This document shows positions 56,279 to 64,000 of a stretch of 64,000 bases of DNA, piece by piece. The notes under the pieces were generated by a model that made no database searches, had not been told where the DNA came from, and worked only from the letters and a program-made list of their open reading frames with translations. The translations under genes were made by a program, and so were the position numbers. This DNA is from CBDCBA01 sp965214125. GTDB lineage: Bacteria > Planctomycetota > Phycisphaerae > Tepidisphaerales > Tepidisphaeraceae. Where the stretch lies: positions 124,001-188,000 of the forward strand of contig CBDCBA010000031.1 of NCBI GenBank assembly GCA_965214125.1. Direction: 5' to 3'. The first letter of the stretch is position 1, and each line of letters begins with the position of its first letter.

Positions 56279-58078
56279 CTACGGCCGGGTCGTCGGGGCG
56301 GCCGTTCCCTCGGGTTGGTCGCGCGTGACATCGTCGAAGTCGGCGGAGTCGGTGTCCTCGAGCATCTCCTCGACGGGTCCGTTGGCCGCCTCCTCGCGCG
56401 GCTCGACCTCGGCCGGCGGCGCCGGCAGCGCGGGCGTGCCGCCGGGGCCGTCCTCGAGCAGCATGCCCTGCTCCCGGTAGAAGCGAAGGTAGAACGGGTT
56501 GCGCACCAGCGATGCCGGGATCAACTCGCCGGCGGCCTTGAGGCGATCGATCTCCTCCTGGTCCGCCACCGCGGCGGCGTAGTGCTCGCGAAGCTCGGGG
56601 CGATCCTCGAGGTTCAGGGCGATCTGCCGACGCACGCGCCGGGCGGCCTCGGCCATCGCCATCTGGGGCGTGCGGGCGTCGGCGAAGGGTGGGTCGGCCA
56701 GGTAGCGGTCGCGGAGCAGGTTCTCCTCGCGCTCGGCGTCGCTGAGCAGCACGTACGGGCTGTAGCTGCCGGGGTCGGCGATGGTCTGGGCCGCCTCCAG
56801 GTGCGGGCCGTGAAAGTCCCACTCGGTGGAGGCGTAGATGCCCAGCTCCGGGTTCTCCGCCGGCCGGTAGTAGGCGTCGCCGTCGGCGAAGACGGGGTTG
56901 CCCGGCAGGCCGTCGCCGTCGGCGATGATCTGGGCGTTGTAGTCGTCGCTGGCGAGGAACGCCTGGAAGAAGACGGCCCACGGCGTGCCGGCGGGGATCG
57001 TCACGCCCTCAAGCGGGCCGGTGAGCGTCAGGTCGCGCGGCGTCTTGGCGCCATCGACGTAGATGCTGGCCGCCCGCGTGCCGATGCGCGTGCTCGGGTG
57101 CCCGCCGTCGGGGAGCCAGGTCGTGCCGAGGTCGAGCGGCTCGCGGCCGGCGGCGACGCGGCTTTGGTTCGTCTGGCGCAGTCGGATCAGGTGCCAGCGC
57201 CCCCCCTTGAACATGCCGGTAAAGCCGCGCTCGAACATCTCGATTGTCGCCCCGCCGTACCCGCCGCCCGAGGCCATCGCGTCGCGGTCGGAAGCACTGG
57301 GGAGGAAGCGGTCGTCGTAGGTCCACTTGCGGATCAGCCGCAACGCCTCGACCGACTCGGGCGCGTCGATGTTCGTGTCGGTCAGCGTCTCGTTGAAGCG
57401 GTCGACGCCCATGCTGCGGGCCAGCTCGGCGAAGTCGAGCATGTCAACAAAATACGTCCGGAACGGCACGCCCTCGCGCTGGTTCTTCTCGTTCGCCCGC
57501 CGAACGAACTCGCTGCCAAGCGACTCGAACTCGTCGACAGGCATCCGCCCGCTCGGCGGCTCGAGGCCCAGCTCCTCGAAGAGGGCGTTGTTCACCACGA
57601 GCAACTGGAGCGCCACGTTGCACGGGTAGGTGAGCTGCCGGCGCTGGTCGCCATCGAGAATGCTGATCTCGTTGACGATGGCCGGGTAGGTTTTGTCGAA
57701 GCTGTAGCCGAGCGTTCGGGCGGTGTCGGTCACGTCCTCGAGCACGCCCATCGCCTCGAAGAAGCGGGTGGCCTGCCCGCCGAACAGATCCATCGTGTCG
57801 CCGGCGACGCCGCTGACACTCTGGATGATCTTCTTCTCGTTCTCGTTGTTGCCCACGTCGAGGCGCAGGTCGATCAGAGGCTGACCTTCGTCGTCGACGA
57901 GGCCGACGTCCACCTGCCAGGTGTCAAACGCCTGAATTTGCTCGGCGCGGGCGGGGTTGCGGTCGGTGGTCCAGTAGACCACGACCTCGCGATCGCTGCC
58001 CGCCTCGGGCATGTCGCGCCAGACGAAAAAGCTCGCGGCAGCGAGCAGGATGGCGATCAGGAGGAACAAATGCTTCAT
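56279..58078 (-). CDS. ABC transporter extracellular solute-binding protein, 599 aa
   Basis: First gene of the sugar-type ABC operon. An N-terminal membrane helix (HLFLLIAILLAAASFFVW) without a lipobox suggests membrane anchoring rather than lipidation. The body has the family opening VVVYWTTDRNPARAEQIQAFD, then DLFGGQATRFFEAMGVLEDVTD, a substrate-lobe segment NVALQLLVVNNALFEELGLEPP, and MFERGFTGMFKGGRWHLIRLR. The tail is Glu/Pro-rich and disordered. It is longer than usual (about 420-450). The ligand is probably a carbohydrate, inferred from the permeases. Its promoter region carries three tandem 23-bp repeats. Confidence 0.88.
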   Translation of the reverse strand: MKHLFLLIAILLAAASFFVWRDMPEAGSDREVVVYWTTDRNPARAEQIQAFDTWQVDVGLVDDEGQPLIDLRLDVGNNENEKKIIQSVSGVAGDTMDLFGGQATRFFEAMGVLEDVTDTARTLGYSFDKTYPAIVNEISILDGDQRRQLTYPCNVALQLLVVNNALFEELGLEPPSGRMPVDEFESLGSEFVRRANEKNQREGVPFRTYFVDMLDFAELARSMGVDRFNETLTDTNIDAPESVEALRLIRKWTYDDRFLPSASDRDAMASGGGYGGATIEMFERGFTGMFKGGRWHLIRLRQTNQSRVAAGREPLDLGTTWLPDGGHPSTRIGTRAASIYVDGAKTPRDLTLTGPLEGVTIPAGTPWAVFFQAFLASDDYNAQIIADGDGLPGNPVFADGDAYYRPAENPELGIYASTEWDFHGPHLEAAQTIADPGSYSPYVLLSDAEREENLLRDRYLADPPFADARTPQMAMAEAARRVRRQIALNLEDRPELREHYAAAVADQEEIDRLKAAGELIPASLVRNPFYLRFYREQGMLLEDGPGGTPALPAPPAEVEPREEAANGPVEEMLEDTDSADFDDVTRDQPEGTAAPTTRP

Positions 58079-58097
58079 GCGGTCGGGTCGCGAACAA

Positions 58098-58166
58098 GCT
58101 GCGCGTCGAACAAACCTAATGCTGCGCGTCGAACAAACCTAGTGCTGCGCGTCGAACAAACCTAGT
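58098..58166. repeat. Three tandem 23-bp units between the ABC operon and the GTPase operon
   Basis: Units at 58098-58120, 58121-58143 and 58144-58166 differ by one base. Each contains TGCGCGTCGAACAAACCTA. They begin 20 bp upstream of the binding-protein start (58078) and 105 bp from the divergent GTPase start. Spacing of about two helical turns makes them candidates for iterated regulator sites; they could equally be a simple slippage array. Confidence 0.85.
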
Positions 58167-58270
58167 GAACCGGAGTCGCTCGTGCAACGACCTGCTGCCG
58201 CGACACCTTGCGCCGTCGCGACGCGACCCGCCGGATGCGGCTTGGCGCGCGGTCCCGTAAGGTTTGGCCG

Positions 58271-60010
58271 GTGCCCGAACTGTCCGTCGAGTCTTCCCCC
58301 GCCAAGGCGTTGCGCCCCTTCGTCGAGCCGTTGGGCCAGCTTGCCGACGCGCTGCGAGCCATCGGTGCCGACGCGACCGACGGCCTCGAGCGCGTGACCG
58401 ACGACGTCGCCGCCGCCCGGCACCACGCGTCCTCCCGCGCGGGGCTGCCGGTTGTGGCCCTGCTCGGCGGAACGGGCACCGGCAAGAGCACCCTCTGCAA
58501 CCGCCTCGTCGGCGCCCCCGACCGCGGCGAGCAGGCGGTGACGGCCACGAGCTTCCGCCGCACGTTCACCGCCGGCTGCGTCGCCTTGGCACCCGACGCC
58601 GACGCCGTTCCCGAGGGCTGGCTCGGCGTGCCGGCGCACGTGGTCCCGCTGGACGAACTTCCCGCCCGCGGCAGCGCCGATCGCCTGGCCGTGGTCGTTC
58701 GGCCGGAGATGCCGCCGCTGGTACTGATCGATACGCCCGACCTCGACGGCGACCGCCCCGAGCACCACAAGCAGGCCGAGCGCGCGTTCCGCTGGGCGCA
58801 CGCGGTCGTCCTGGTTGCGACGCCGGAAAAGTACCAGTTGCCCGAGGCCTCGATCTACGCCCGCCTCGCCGATCGCTACCGCCTGCCGCGCCGGTTCGTG
58901 CTGAACAAGGCTGATGACCTCGCCGCCGCTGACGACTGGGCGCGGCAACTCGGCGAGCATTTGCCCGAGGATGGGGCCGTCCACGTGGTCCCGCGCGACG
59001 ACAGCGGCGTGGCGGTTATTGAAGAACGGTCGCTCGACCACCTCCGGGCGGCCCTGCCGCAGTTGCAAGCGAACGAGGAGGATCGCGTCGCGGGACTCGC
59101 GGCACGCTGCACGGACATCTCCGGCCGGGCGGTCGACTCGGTGCTCGCGCCGCTGCGCGACCGGCGCGACCGCGCCGAGAAGGCCCGAGGCCGACTCCGG
59201 GCGCTGGTGCGTCCCGAGGCGGGCGTGAACGTCCACCCGATGACGCGCCACCTGCAACGCCGGCTCCGCCAGCAGAGCGTGCTCTACCTCATGGGCCCGC
59301 AGCGCATGCTCGACCGCGTCCGCAGCGTGCCCGGCCTGGTCGCGCGGCTGCCGCGCACGACATGGGATCTAGTCACGAAGGGCAAGCTCTCTGCCGCCGA
59401 CGAACCCGAGCCCGAGGACAAGCCCGCCGGCGCCCCCGACTTTCGCGGCGAGCTCATCGACGCCTTCCACCTGCTGCAAACCCGCGCCGCCGACGTCCTG
59501 CGCGACTGCGGCCTGCCCGACGACATGGCCGATTGGCGCCTGCCCGAAACCGAGGCCGGCGAAATCGCCACCCGCGAACTGGCCGAGCTTCAACGCTGGC
59601 TCGAGGCCCGCTGGGACGCCAAGCCGCGCGACACCCGCGCCATCGAGTGGCTCGCCAAGCACGTGCCGGGGGCCAAGCACCTCGCCAAGCTCAGCGAAAC
59701 GGCCCCCTACCTGCTCGCCAGCGTCAGCTTCGCGACCTCGACCTTCTCGATGGGCGCCGACCAGGTCATCATCGGCGGCTACCTGCTGACCACCTGGCTG
59801 GGCGAACAGCTTTCCAATGAGGTCGCCGCCAAGACCCGCGAGACGAACGCCGCCATCCGCAAGGGTTTCGAGGACCTGTGTGCCCGCCAGGTGCGCGAGG
59901 CGAGCGCCTGGGCCGAATCGCTCGCGCCTGGCAAGCCGGAGCTGGATGCGCTGGAGCGGGCGATCGAGGGCGTCGAGCGCGTGGGCCGAGCGAACGGAGC
60001 GGCATCGTGA
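58271..60010 (+). CDS. Dynamin-like/GTPase-domain protein 1, 579 aa
   Basis: Large GTPase. The P-loop is LLGGTGTGKSTLCNRLVG (residues about 64-81), G3 is LVLIDTPDLDGD and G4 is VLNKADD. After the GTPase domain come charged helical regions (GLAARCTDISGRAVDSVLAPLRDRRDRAEKAR; LQRRLRQQSVLYLMGPQRMLDRV) and a C-terminal hydrophobic stretch (PYLLASVSFATSTFSMG, VIIGGYLLTTWLG) that may contact the membrane. This resembles bacterial dynamin-like proteins in plan but is not clearly in that family. Start GTG 58271. It overlaps the second GTPase by GTGA. Confidence 0.82.
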   Translation: MPELSVESSPAKALRPFVEPLGQLADALRAIGADATDGLERVTDDVAAARHHASSRAGLPVVALLGGTGTGKSTLCNRLVGAPDRGEQAVTATSFRRTFTAGCVALAPDADAVPEGWLGVPAHVVPLDELPARGSADRLAVVVRPEMPPLVLIDTPDLDGDRPEHHKQAERAFRWAHAVVLVATPEKYQLPEASIYARLADRYRLPRRFVLNKADDLAAADDWARQLGEHLPEDGAVHVVPRDDSGVAVIEERSLDHLRAALPQLQANEEDRVAGLAARCTDISGRAVDSVLAPLRDRRDRAEKARGRLRALVRPEAGVNVHPMTRHLQRRLRQQSVLYLMGPQRMLDRVRSVPGLVARLPRTTWDLVTKGKLSAADEPEPEDKPAGAPDFRGELIDAFHLLQTRAADVLRDCGLPDDMADWRLPETEAGEIATRELAELQRWLEARWDAKPRDTRAIEWLAKHVPGAKHLAKLSETAPYLLASVSFATSTFSMGADQVIIGGYLLTTWLGEQLSNEVAAKTRETNAAIRKGFEDLCARQVREASAWAESLAPGKPELDALERAIEGVERVGRANGAAS

Positions 60011-61728
60011 GCGAGGTCGCGCAACTCGTCGACAGCGTCCGGCGTCTCACCGGCGCCGCCCCGCCGCAGGTGCTCGATGCCGACGCGCCGATCCCCAGCG
60101 AGGCGGGCGCGGTCGGCGACCTGTACTACGTCGGCCTGATCGGCGGCAAGGACGTGGGCAAGACCAGCCTCGTCAATGCCATCGCCGGGCAGAACGTCGC
60201 CGAGCCGACGGGCCACGGCGAGGGGACACGCATCGCCGTCGCCTACTGCCACCGCGACGCCGAGCGGGCCGTGCGCGAGGATTTGGCGGAGTTCAAGGAA
60301 AAGCTGGAGATCGTCCCGCACGACGCTGACGCCGTCCGCGGGCAGGTGCTGCTCGACTTGCCCGACATCGACAGCGTCTACAGCGATCACATCCGCCTGA
60401 CCCGCCGGATGCTGCGGCACATGCTCTACCCCGTGTGGGTGCAAAGTGTCGAGAAATACGCCGACAACCGGCCGCGGCAGTTGCTGCTCCAGGTGGCCGA
60501 GGGGAACGATGCGGCCAACTTCCTGTTCGTTTTGAGCAAGGTCGACCAGCTCATCGATCGCGAGGGCCTCGAGGCCGCCGGCGAGCTCGCGCTGGACTTT
60601 GGCGAGCGGCTCCAGAACACCCTGGAACTTGACGAGGCGCCCGAGGTCCTGCTGTGCAGCGCCCGGCGTCCCGAGGACTACGACCTGCCGCGCCTGCGCA
60701 AGATGCTGGGCGTCGCCCGGTCGGCCCAGCGCGTGGCGGAGGATCGCGGGCTGGCGGTGCGGCGTCAGACGGCGAGCGTGGCCGACTGGGTTGAGGCGCA
60801 AAATCTTCCCGAGCGTGCCGCGGGCGTGAAGCGTTTGATCGACGACGCCGAGGCCGCCCTGGCCGAGCGGGTCGCGGTGCCGATTCTCGAAGAGGCGCTG
60901 CCGCGGTTGGAGGACGATCCGGGCCACCGCATGACCCTGGCCGAGCCGGCCGCGAAGGCGCGGGTGCGGGCGTGGCCGGTCGTGGGCTGGATCGACGCGG
61001 CCCTCGCGCCGATCGTCGCCCTGGTTCGCCGCAACCTTTCGCCCGCCGCGAGCGAGGGGGCGGCGCTCGACCAGCTCCTGAGCGACGCCGGCCAATCGAC
61101 GGCCAAGAACGTGCGCGGCACGTTCGCCCAACTGCACACGGCCTACCCGCTCGTGGCCGAGGTGTACGACGAGCGCCGGCTCTGGGAGTCGCCCGAGAGC
61201 GAGGCCGCCGCCGCCTCGTTGCGTCGCCGGCTCAACACGGCCCTGCGCGCCCAGCGCGAGACGATCGCCGCCCGGCTCAAGCCCACGCCGTGGCTCGCCC
61301 CGCTGCGCTGGCTGCTGACGGTCGGCGTGATCCTGTGGTTCGTGATCGTCCAGCCGATCGTGCAGGTCGTGGTGCCGAAGGACCAGTGGAGCTGGACCGA
61401 GATTTTGCAGGAGGCCGTCGCCCTATTGAGTGCCCAGTCGCTGCTGGCAAGCCTGGGCATTGTGGTCGGCTATCTCGTGCTCCTGTGGGGGTTTCTGCGG
61501 ATGCGGGCGTACCGGAGGGTCGCGCGGTGGCGTAGGCGGCTCGGGCGCGAGTCGAGCCACGCCGAGTCATCGCCCGCGGCGCAGACAATGCTCTGGACAT
61601 CGGAGTTGCTCGCCCCGCTCCAGGCGCGGCACGACGAACTGGCCCGCCTTGCGACAGACGCGGCGAAGCTTCGCCAACAGGCGGCGGCGACGCATCGGCC
61701 CGTTCTCCAAAGCCGGGGGGGCCGCTAA
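60007..61728 (+). CDS. GTPase-domain membrane protein 2, 573 aa
   Basis: Second, dissimilar GTPase coupled to the first (GTGA at 60007). The P-loop is LIGGKDVGKTSLVNAIAGQ and the G4-like motif is VLSKVDQ. G3 reads LLDLPDID, lacking the usual DxxG glycine, so hydrolysis may be slow or differ in mechanism. A long helical middle follows, then a likely pair of membrane helices (WLLTVGVILWFVIVQPIVQVVV and SLGIVVGYLVLLWGFL) and a cytoplasmic coiled tail. The tandem arrangement of unlike GTPases with membrane segments suggests the two act as a heteromer at a membrane. This is inferred, not shown. Confidence 0.8.
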   Translation: MSEVAQLVDSVRRLTGAAPPQVLDADAPIPSEAGAVGDLYYVGLIGGKDVGKTSLVNAIAGQNVAEPTGHGEGTRIAVAYCHRDAERAVREDLAEFKEKLEIVPHDADAVRGQVLLDLPDIDSVYSDHIRLTRRMLRHMLYPVWVQSVEKYADNRPRQLLLQVAEGNDAANFLFVLSKVDQLIDREGLEAAGELALDFGERLQNTLELDEAPEVLLCSARRPEDYDLPRLRKMLGVARSAQRVAEDRGLAVRRQTASVADWVEAQNLPERAAGVKRLIDDAEAALAERVAVPILEEALPRLEDDPGHRMTLAEPAAKARVRAWPVVGWIDAALAPIVALVRRNLSPAASEGAALDQLLSDAGQSTAKNVRGTFAQLHTAYPLVAEVYDERRLWESPESEAAAASLRRRLNTALRAQRETIAARLKPTPWLAPLRWLLTVGVILWFVIVQPIVQVVVPKDQWSWTEILQEAVALLSAQSLLASLGIVVGYLVLLWGFLRMRAYRRVARWRRRLGRESSHAESSPAAQTMLWTSELLAPLQARHDELARLATDAAKLRQQAAATHRPVLQSRGGR

Positions 61729-61737
61729 GTTCGCGGC

Positions 61738-62421
61738 ATGCTCGCCCTGCCGCTCGTCGCCATCGCCCTGCTGTTGCAACCCGCCACCGCCCCGGCCACC
61801 GAACGCGGCGCTGCCACGCAAGCCGCCGGCGTTGATTGGAAGCAAACCGTCCTCGACCGCGCCGGCAACGACGTCTGGCCGAGCGTGACGCGGCTGAAGT
61901 TCACCTTCAACGTCGACGCCCGCGGCAGCACCGTCAGCCGCACGCACGACTGGGACCTGACGACCGGCCTCGACACCATCACCTACGCCGACGGCTCGTC
62001 GATCGGCGTCAACGTCTGGGAGTACGACCCGTCGGTCGCCAGCCCGGACAAGATGGAGGCCTTCCAGCAGTGGACCAACGATTCGTACTGGCTGCTGATG
62101 CCGTTGAAGCTCGACGACCCCGGCGTGCAGTTCGGGCCGGTCGTCACCACGCGCGACATGCCCCCCAGCCGCGCGACCGTCACCATGAGCTTCGACGACG
62201 GCGTCGGTTTGACCAGCGGCGACGAGTACGACCTGGCGATCAACCTGCGTGAGGGCGTGATCGACCAGTGGACCTTCCGCCCCAACGCCGAGGTGAGCGT
62301 GACGTGGTCCTGGCAGGACTACGAGGACTTCAACGGCCTGTACCTCTCGACCAACCACGTCAACCAGCAGCCGAACGGAGCGCGGATCTACTTCACGGAC
62401 ATTGAGGTCGAACGCGAGTAG
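61738..62421 (+). CDS. Secreted protein of unknown function, 227 aa
   Basis: N-terminal signal peptide (MLALPLVAIALLLQPATAPA) followed by a beta-rich mature domain: RLKFTFNVDARGSTVSRTHDWDL, EYDPSVASPDKMEAFQQWTNDSYWLLMPLKL, VSVTWSWQDYEDFNGLYLSTNH, ARIYFTDIEVE. The WDL-x-T-G-x-D and ND-x-YWLLMP-x-KL pattern resembles uncharacterised lipid-binding-like periplasmic proteins (LolA-type plan), but I would not name it. It begins 9 bp after GTPase 2 and is probably the third gene of that operon. ATG 61738 opens the signal peptide. Confidence 0.75.
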   Translation: MLALPLVAIALLLQPATAPATERGAATQAAGVDWKQTVLDRAGNDVWPSVTRLKFTFNVDARGSTVSRTHDWDLTTGLDTITYADGSSIGVNVWEYDPSVASPDKMEAFQQWTNDSYWLLMPLKLDDPGVQFGPVVTTRDMPPSRATVTMSFDDGVGLTSGDEYDLAINLREGVIDQWTFRPNAEVSVTWSWQDYEDFNGLYLSTNHVNQQPNGARIYFTDIEVERE

Positions 62422-62423
62422 CG

Positions 62424-62453
62424 GCGTGCGAACTGCGTGCGAACTACGTGCGG
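62424..62453 (+). repeat. Short tandem repeat (11-bp unit)
   Basis: GCGTGCGAACT occurs twice back to back (62424-62434, 62435-62445), followed by a partial third copy. It begins 2 bp after the secreted-protein stop. Downstream, a 7-bp hairpin (62494-62500 with 62507-62513) lies in the leader of the PEP-CTERM gene. Confidence 0.7.
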
Positions 62454-62546
62454 AGACTTGCAAAATCTTTTCGATCTGGCACCATTGGCACCGGCCGGTC
62501 TGAGGGGACCGGCACACGCCATTTGGCTTCCAACTCAGGAGAGAAC

Positions 62547-63284
62547 ATGCAACGCACCCTTCCCGCGGCCGGTCTGGCCGCGCTCGCACTCGCGGCCGGC
62601 CACGCCGTCGGCCAGACGATCAGCGGTGTCGGCACGACCGACAACTCCAGCACGAACGACAGCACTTGGACCCACGGCACCGCCGTCGGCCCCGTCGCCG
62701 ACGTGGGGGACACGAGCAGCTTCACCCACACCGCGACCCTGGCTAACGCCATCGCCTACACCGGCGGCGTGGCGCAGGTGAACAAGAAGAACAGCAACTT
62801 CGACGTCAGCTTCACCGTGGAAGACCCCGACGGTGTCGGCTTCGACCTGACGGTCGACGCGCTGCTCAACAGCACGTCGAGCGTGACGCTTGCCGACGGC
62901 ACGCGCGGCGACGCGACGGGCGTCTTCTACGACGCGCGGTTCGACGACTCGACGGATGCTCCCGACACCTTCAGCGTGGTCGGGCCGCTCTTTGACTCCA
63001 CATCGGGGGTGACGGTCATGAGCCCCGGCACGGACTCGATCACCGACTCCGAAGCGTCCGACGACGTGGTGATCGGTTCGTACGTCGGCACAACGGACTT
63101 CGTCTTCCGCTTCACGACCGCGACGACGCCGACGGTCAACGTGTTCTTTCAAAACGGCGCGTCGGGCAACGGGTCGGTGAGCGCGAGCCACAGCCTGACG
63201 TTCAACGCGACCTTCGTGCCGGAACCGGCGTCGCTGGGCGTGCTGGCGATCGGCGGCCTCGGGCTGCTGCGCCGGCGGCGATAG
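62547..63284 (+). CDS. PEP-CTERM sorting-domain protein, 245 aa
   Basis: Signal peptide MQRTLPAAGLAALALAAGHAVG, then a Thr/Ser/Asp-rich beta body. Segments such as TSSFTHTATLANAIAYTGG, FDVSFTVEDPDGVGFDLTVDALL and PTVNVFFQNGASGNGS are typical of short planctomycete surface proteins. The tail VPEPASLGVLAIGGLGLLRRRR is canonical. ATG 62547 has a textbook SD (AGGAGAGAAC), unlike most genes here, which suggests strong expression. It is not a close paralogue of the PEP-CTERM genes at 3-18 kb. Confidence 0.9.
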   Translation: MQRTLPAAGLAALALAAGHAVGQTISGVGTTDNSSTNDSTWTHGTAVGPVADVGDTSSFTHTATLANAIAYTGGVAQVNKKNSNFDVSFTVEDPDGVGFDLTVDALLNSTSSVTLADGTRGDATGVFYDARFDDSTDAPDTFSVVGPLFDSTSGVTVMSPGTDSITDSEASDDVVIGSYVGTTDFVFRFTTATTPTVNVFFQNGASGNGSVSASHSLTFNATFVPEPASLGVLAIGGLGLLRRRR

Positions 63285-63363
63285 TCGGGGGGGCGGCGGA
63301 GCAGGCGTGACAACTCGTGCCGCCGCGGGCCCGGCGCCTGCGGCGGCTTCGTATGGTCGCCGT

Positions 63364-64000
63364 ATGCCCAAATGCATCGTTATCGGCGGCGGATTCGGCG
63401 GGATGGCCAGCGCGCTGCGCATGAAGGCCAAGGGGTACGACGTCACCCTCATTGACAAGCAGGACAAGCTCGGCGGCCGGGCGTACGCGTACGAGAAACA
63501 GACCGAACACGGCGTCTTCAAGCACGATGCCGGCCCAACCGTCATCACGGCCAAGTTCCTGTTCGACGAGCTGTTCGAGCTGTTCGGCAAGCGGCGCGAG
63601 GACTACGTGGAGTTCCGCGACATTTACCCGTGGTACCGCATTGTGTTTGCCGGGGATTCACCACGGAGACTCGGAGACACGGAGAAGCAGAGTGGCTCAG
63701 AAGTAGAACAACAAGCCTTTTCCTCCGTGTCTCCGTGCCTCCGTGGTGAACTCCCCTTCTTCGACTATGGCGGGACGATGGAGGAGTTTGAGGCGCAGAT
63801 TGCCCGGTTCAACCCGGACGATGTCGCCGGCTTTCGCAGGTACCTCAAGCACTCGAAGAAAATCTTCGACAAGGGCTTCACCGAGCTCGGCGATCAGCCG
63901 TTTCACGAGTTCTCGACGATGCTCAAGTGCGCCCCGGCCCTGGTGAAGCTCGGGGCGTGGCGGACGGTGTGGCAGATGGGCCGGCGCTACATCAAGCACC
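63364..64000 (+). CDS. Phytoene-desaturase-like FAD oxidoreductase, 5' part, with an in-frame palindromic insert
   Basis: The 3' part lies beyond the window; 212 codons are visible and all open. The N-terminus MPKCIVIGGGFGGMASALRMKAKG is the FAD-binding GxGxxG region of the CrtI family, then LIDKQDKLGGRAYAYE, FKHDAGPTVITAKFLFDELFELFGK and VEFRDIYPWYRIVFA. After an unusual 35-residue stretch the family pattern resumes with FFDYGGTMEEFEAQIARFNPDDVAGFRRYL. The family desaturates carotenoid or squalene-type isoprenoids. The inserted 35 codons (63652-63756) are a near-perfect palindrome, element E9, with no family counterpart that I know of. ATG 63364 begins the nucleotide-binding strand. Confidence 0.88.
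   Translation, partial: MPKCIVIGGGFGGMASALRMKAKGYDVTLIDKQDKLGGRAYAYEKQTEHGVFKHDAGPTVITAKFLFDELFELFGKRREDYVEFRDIYPWYRIVFAGDSPRRLGDTEKQSGSEVEQQAFSSVSPCLRGELPFFDYGGTMEEFEAQIARFNPDDVAGFRRYLKHSKKIFDKGFTELGDQPFHEFSTMLKCAPALVKLGAWRTVWQMGRRYIKH
63652..63756. repeat. Palindromic element E9, 8-bp words, inside a coding region
   Basis: The core arms 63657-63684 and 63723-63750 match at 26 of 28 positions; with one bulge the pairing extends to 63652 and 63756. Words are spaced 8 bp apart (CTCCGTGT, CTCCGTGC, CTCCGTGG on the right). The total is 105 bp, exactly 35 codons, aligned to codon boundaries and free of stops in the host frame. Confidence 0.9.

Noticed and set aside
56273..58165. 630-codon plus-strand open frame opposite the solute-binding protein
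   Set aside because: The minus-strand product has a clear family pattern; the plus frame is Gly/Val/Arg-rich and featureless, and runs through the tandem repeats.
59779..61137. 452-codon minus-strand open frame opposite the GTPase pair
   Set aside because: It spans the coupled GTPase junction and has typical antisense GC composition without motifs.

Overview
The window looks like a chromosomal segment of a high-GC Planctomycetota bacterium, most likely of the class Phycisphaerae. The clues are family-level: an ECF sigma/serine-threonine kinase pair, several PEP-CTERM proteins with an Arg-rich tail, two giant secreted proteins with N-terminal E-x-R-x-L-L anchor motifs (LEPR-XLL type), the planctomycete/verrucomicrobial small basic protein, and a tandem family of 'CGYDLRG' zinc-ribbon membrane proteins. 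No rRNA, tRNA or CRISPR array was recognised.

Region 1 (1-18.4 kb) is accessory and visibly decaying. It holds a HEPN-like gene pair, a tyrosine recombinase, a truncated Hint (intein-like) domain, an ECF sigma gene with an in-frame TAG next to its intact partner kinase, and five PEP-CTERM loci (one frameshifted, one a remnant). It also holds an 8.2-kb LEPR-XLL/SdrD-like/FG-GAP giant gene whose reading frame changes five times.

Region 2 (18.4-34.8 kb) is a surface/secretion cluster. A TolC-like outer-membrane protein is followed by an intact 9.8-kb gene of alternating DUF11-type repeats, a GAF-HlyD fusion, a PqqD/M50-protease/HlyD fusion, and a convergent HlyD adaptor. No ABC or RND pump is present, so how the giant protein is exported is an open question; the cluster may be a dedicated export and surface-display apparatus.

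Region 3 (35-64 kb) is housekeeping and intact. It contains a methyltransferase, rsmA, the small basic protein, an EEP nuclease, a MOSC protein, a CNT nucleoside transporter, PilZ, an FAD oxidoreductase, rpsB-tsf, a hydrolase, rfbD, trpE and a nitrilase-family amidase. Three zinc-ribbon membrane proteins, a sugar ABC transporter (solute-binding protein plus two permeases), a tandem pair of dynamin-like GTPases, a secreted protein, a PEP-CTERM protein and a partial phytoene-desaturase-like gene follow.

The most unusual signal is a set of nine long palindromic elements confined to region 3 (34.97-63.76 kb). In the clearest ones the arms, about 25-39 bp, are built from short repeated words of 7 or 8 bp. 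The words differ between loci but the architecture is the same. Elements fill the rpsB-tsf and malF-malG-type intercistronic gaps, run into the 3' ends of two genes and supply their stop codons, and in one case (63652-63756, exactly 35 codons) lie in frame inside the phytoene-desaturase-like gene.
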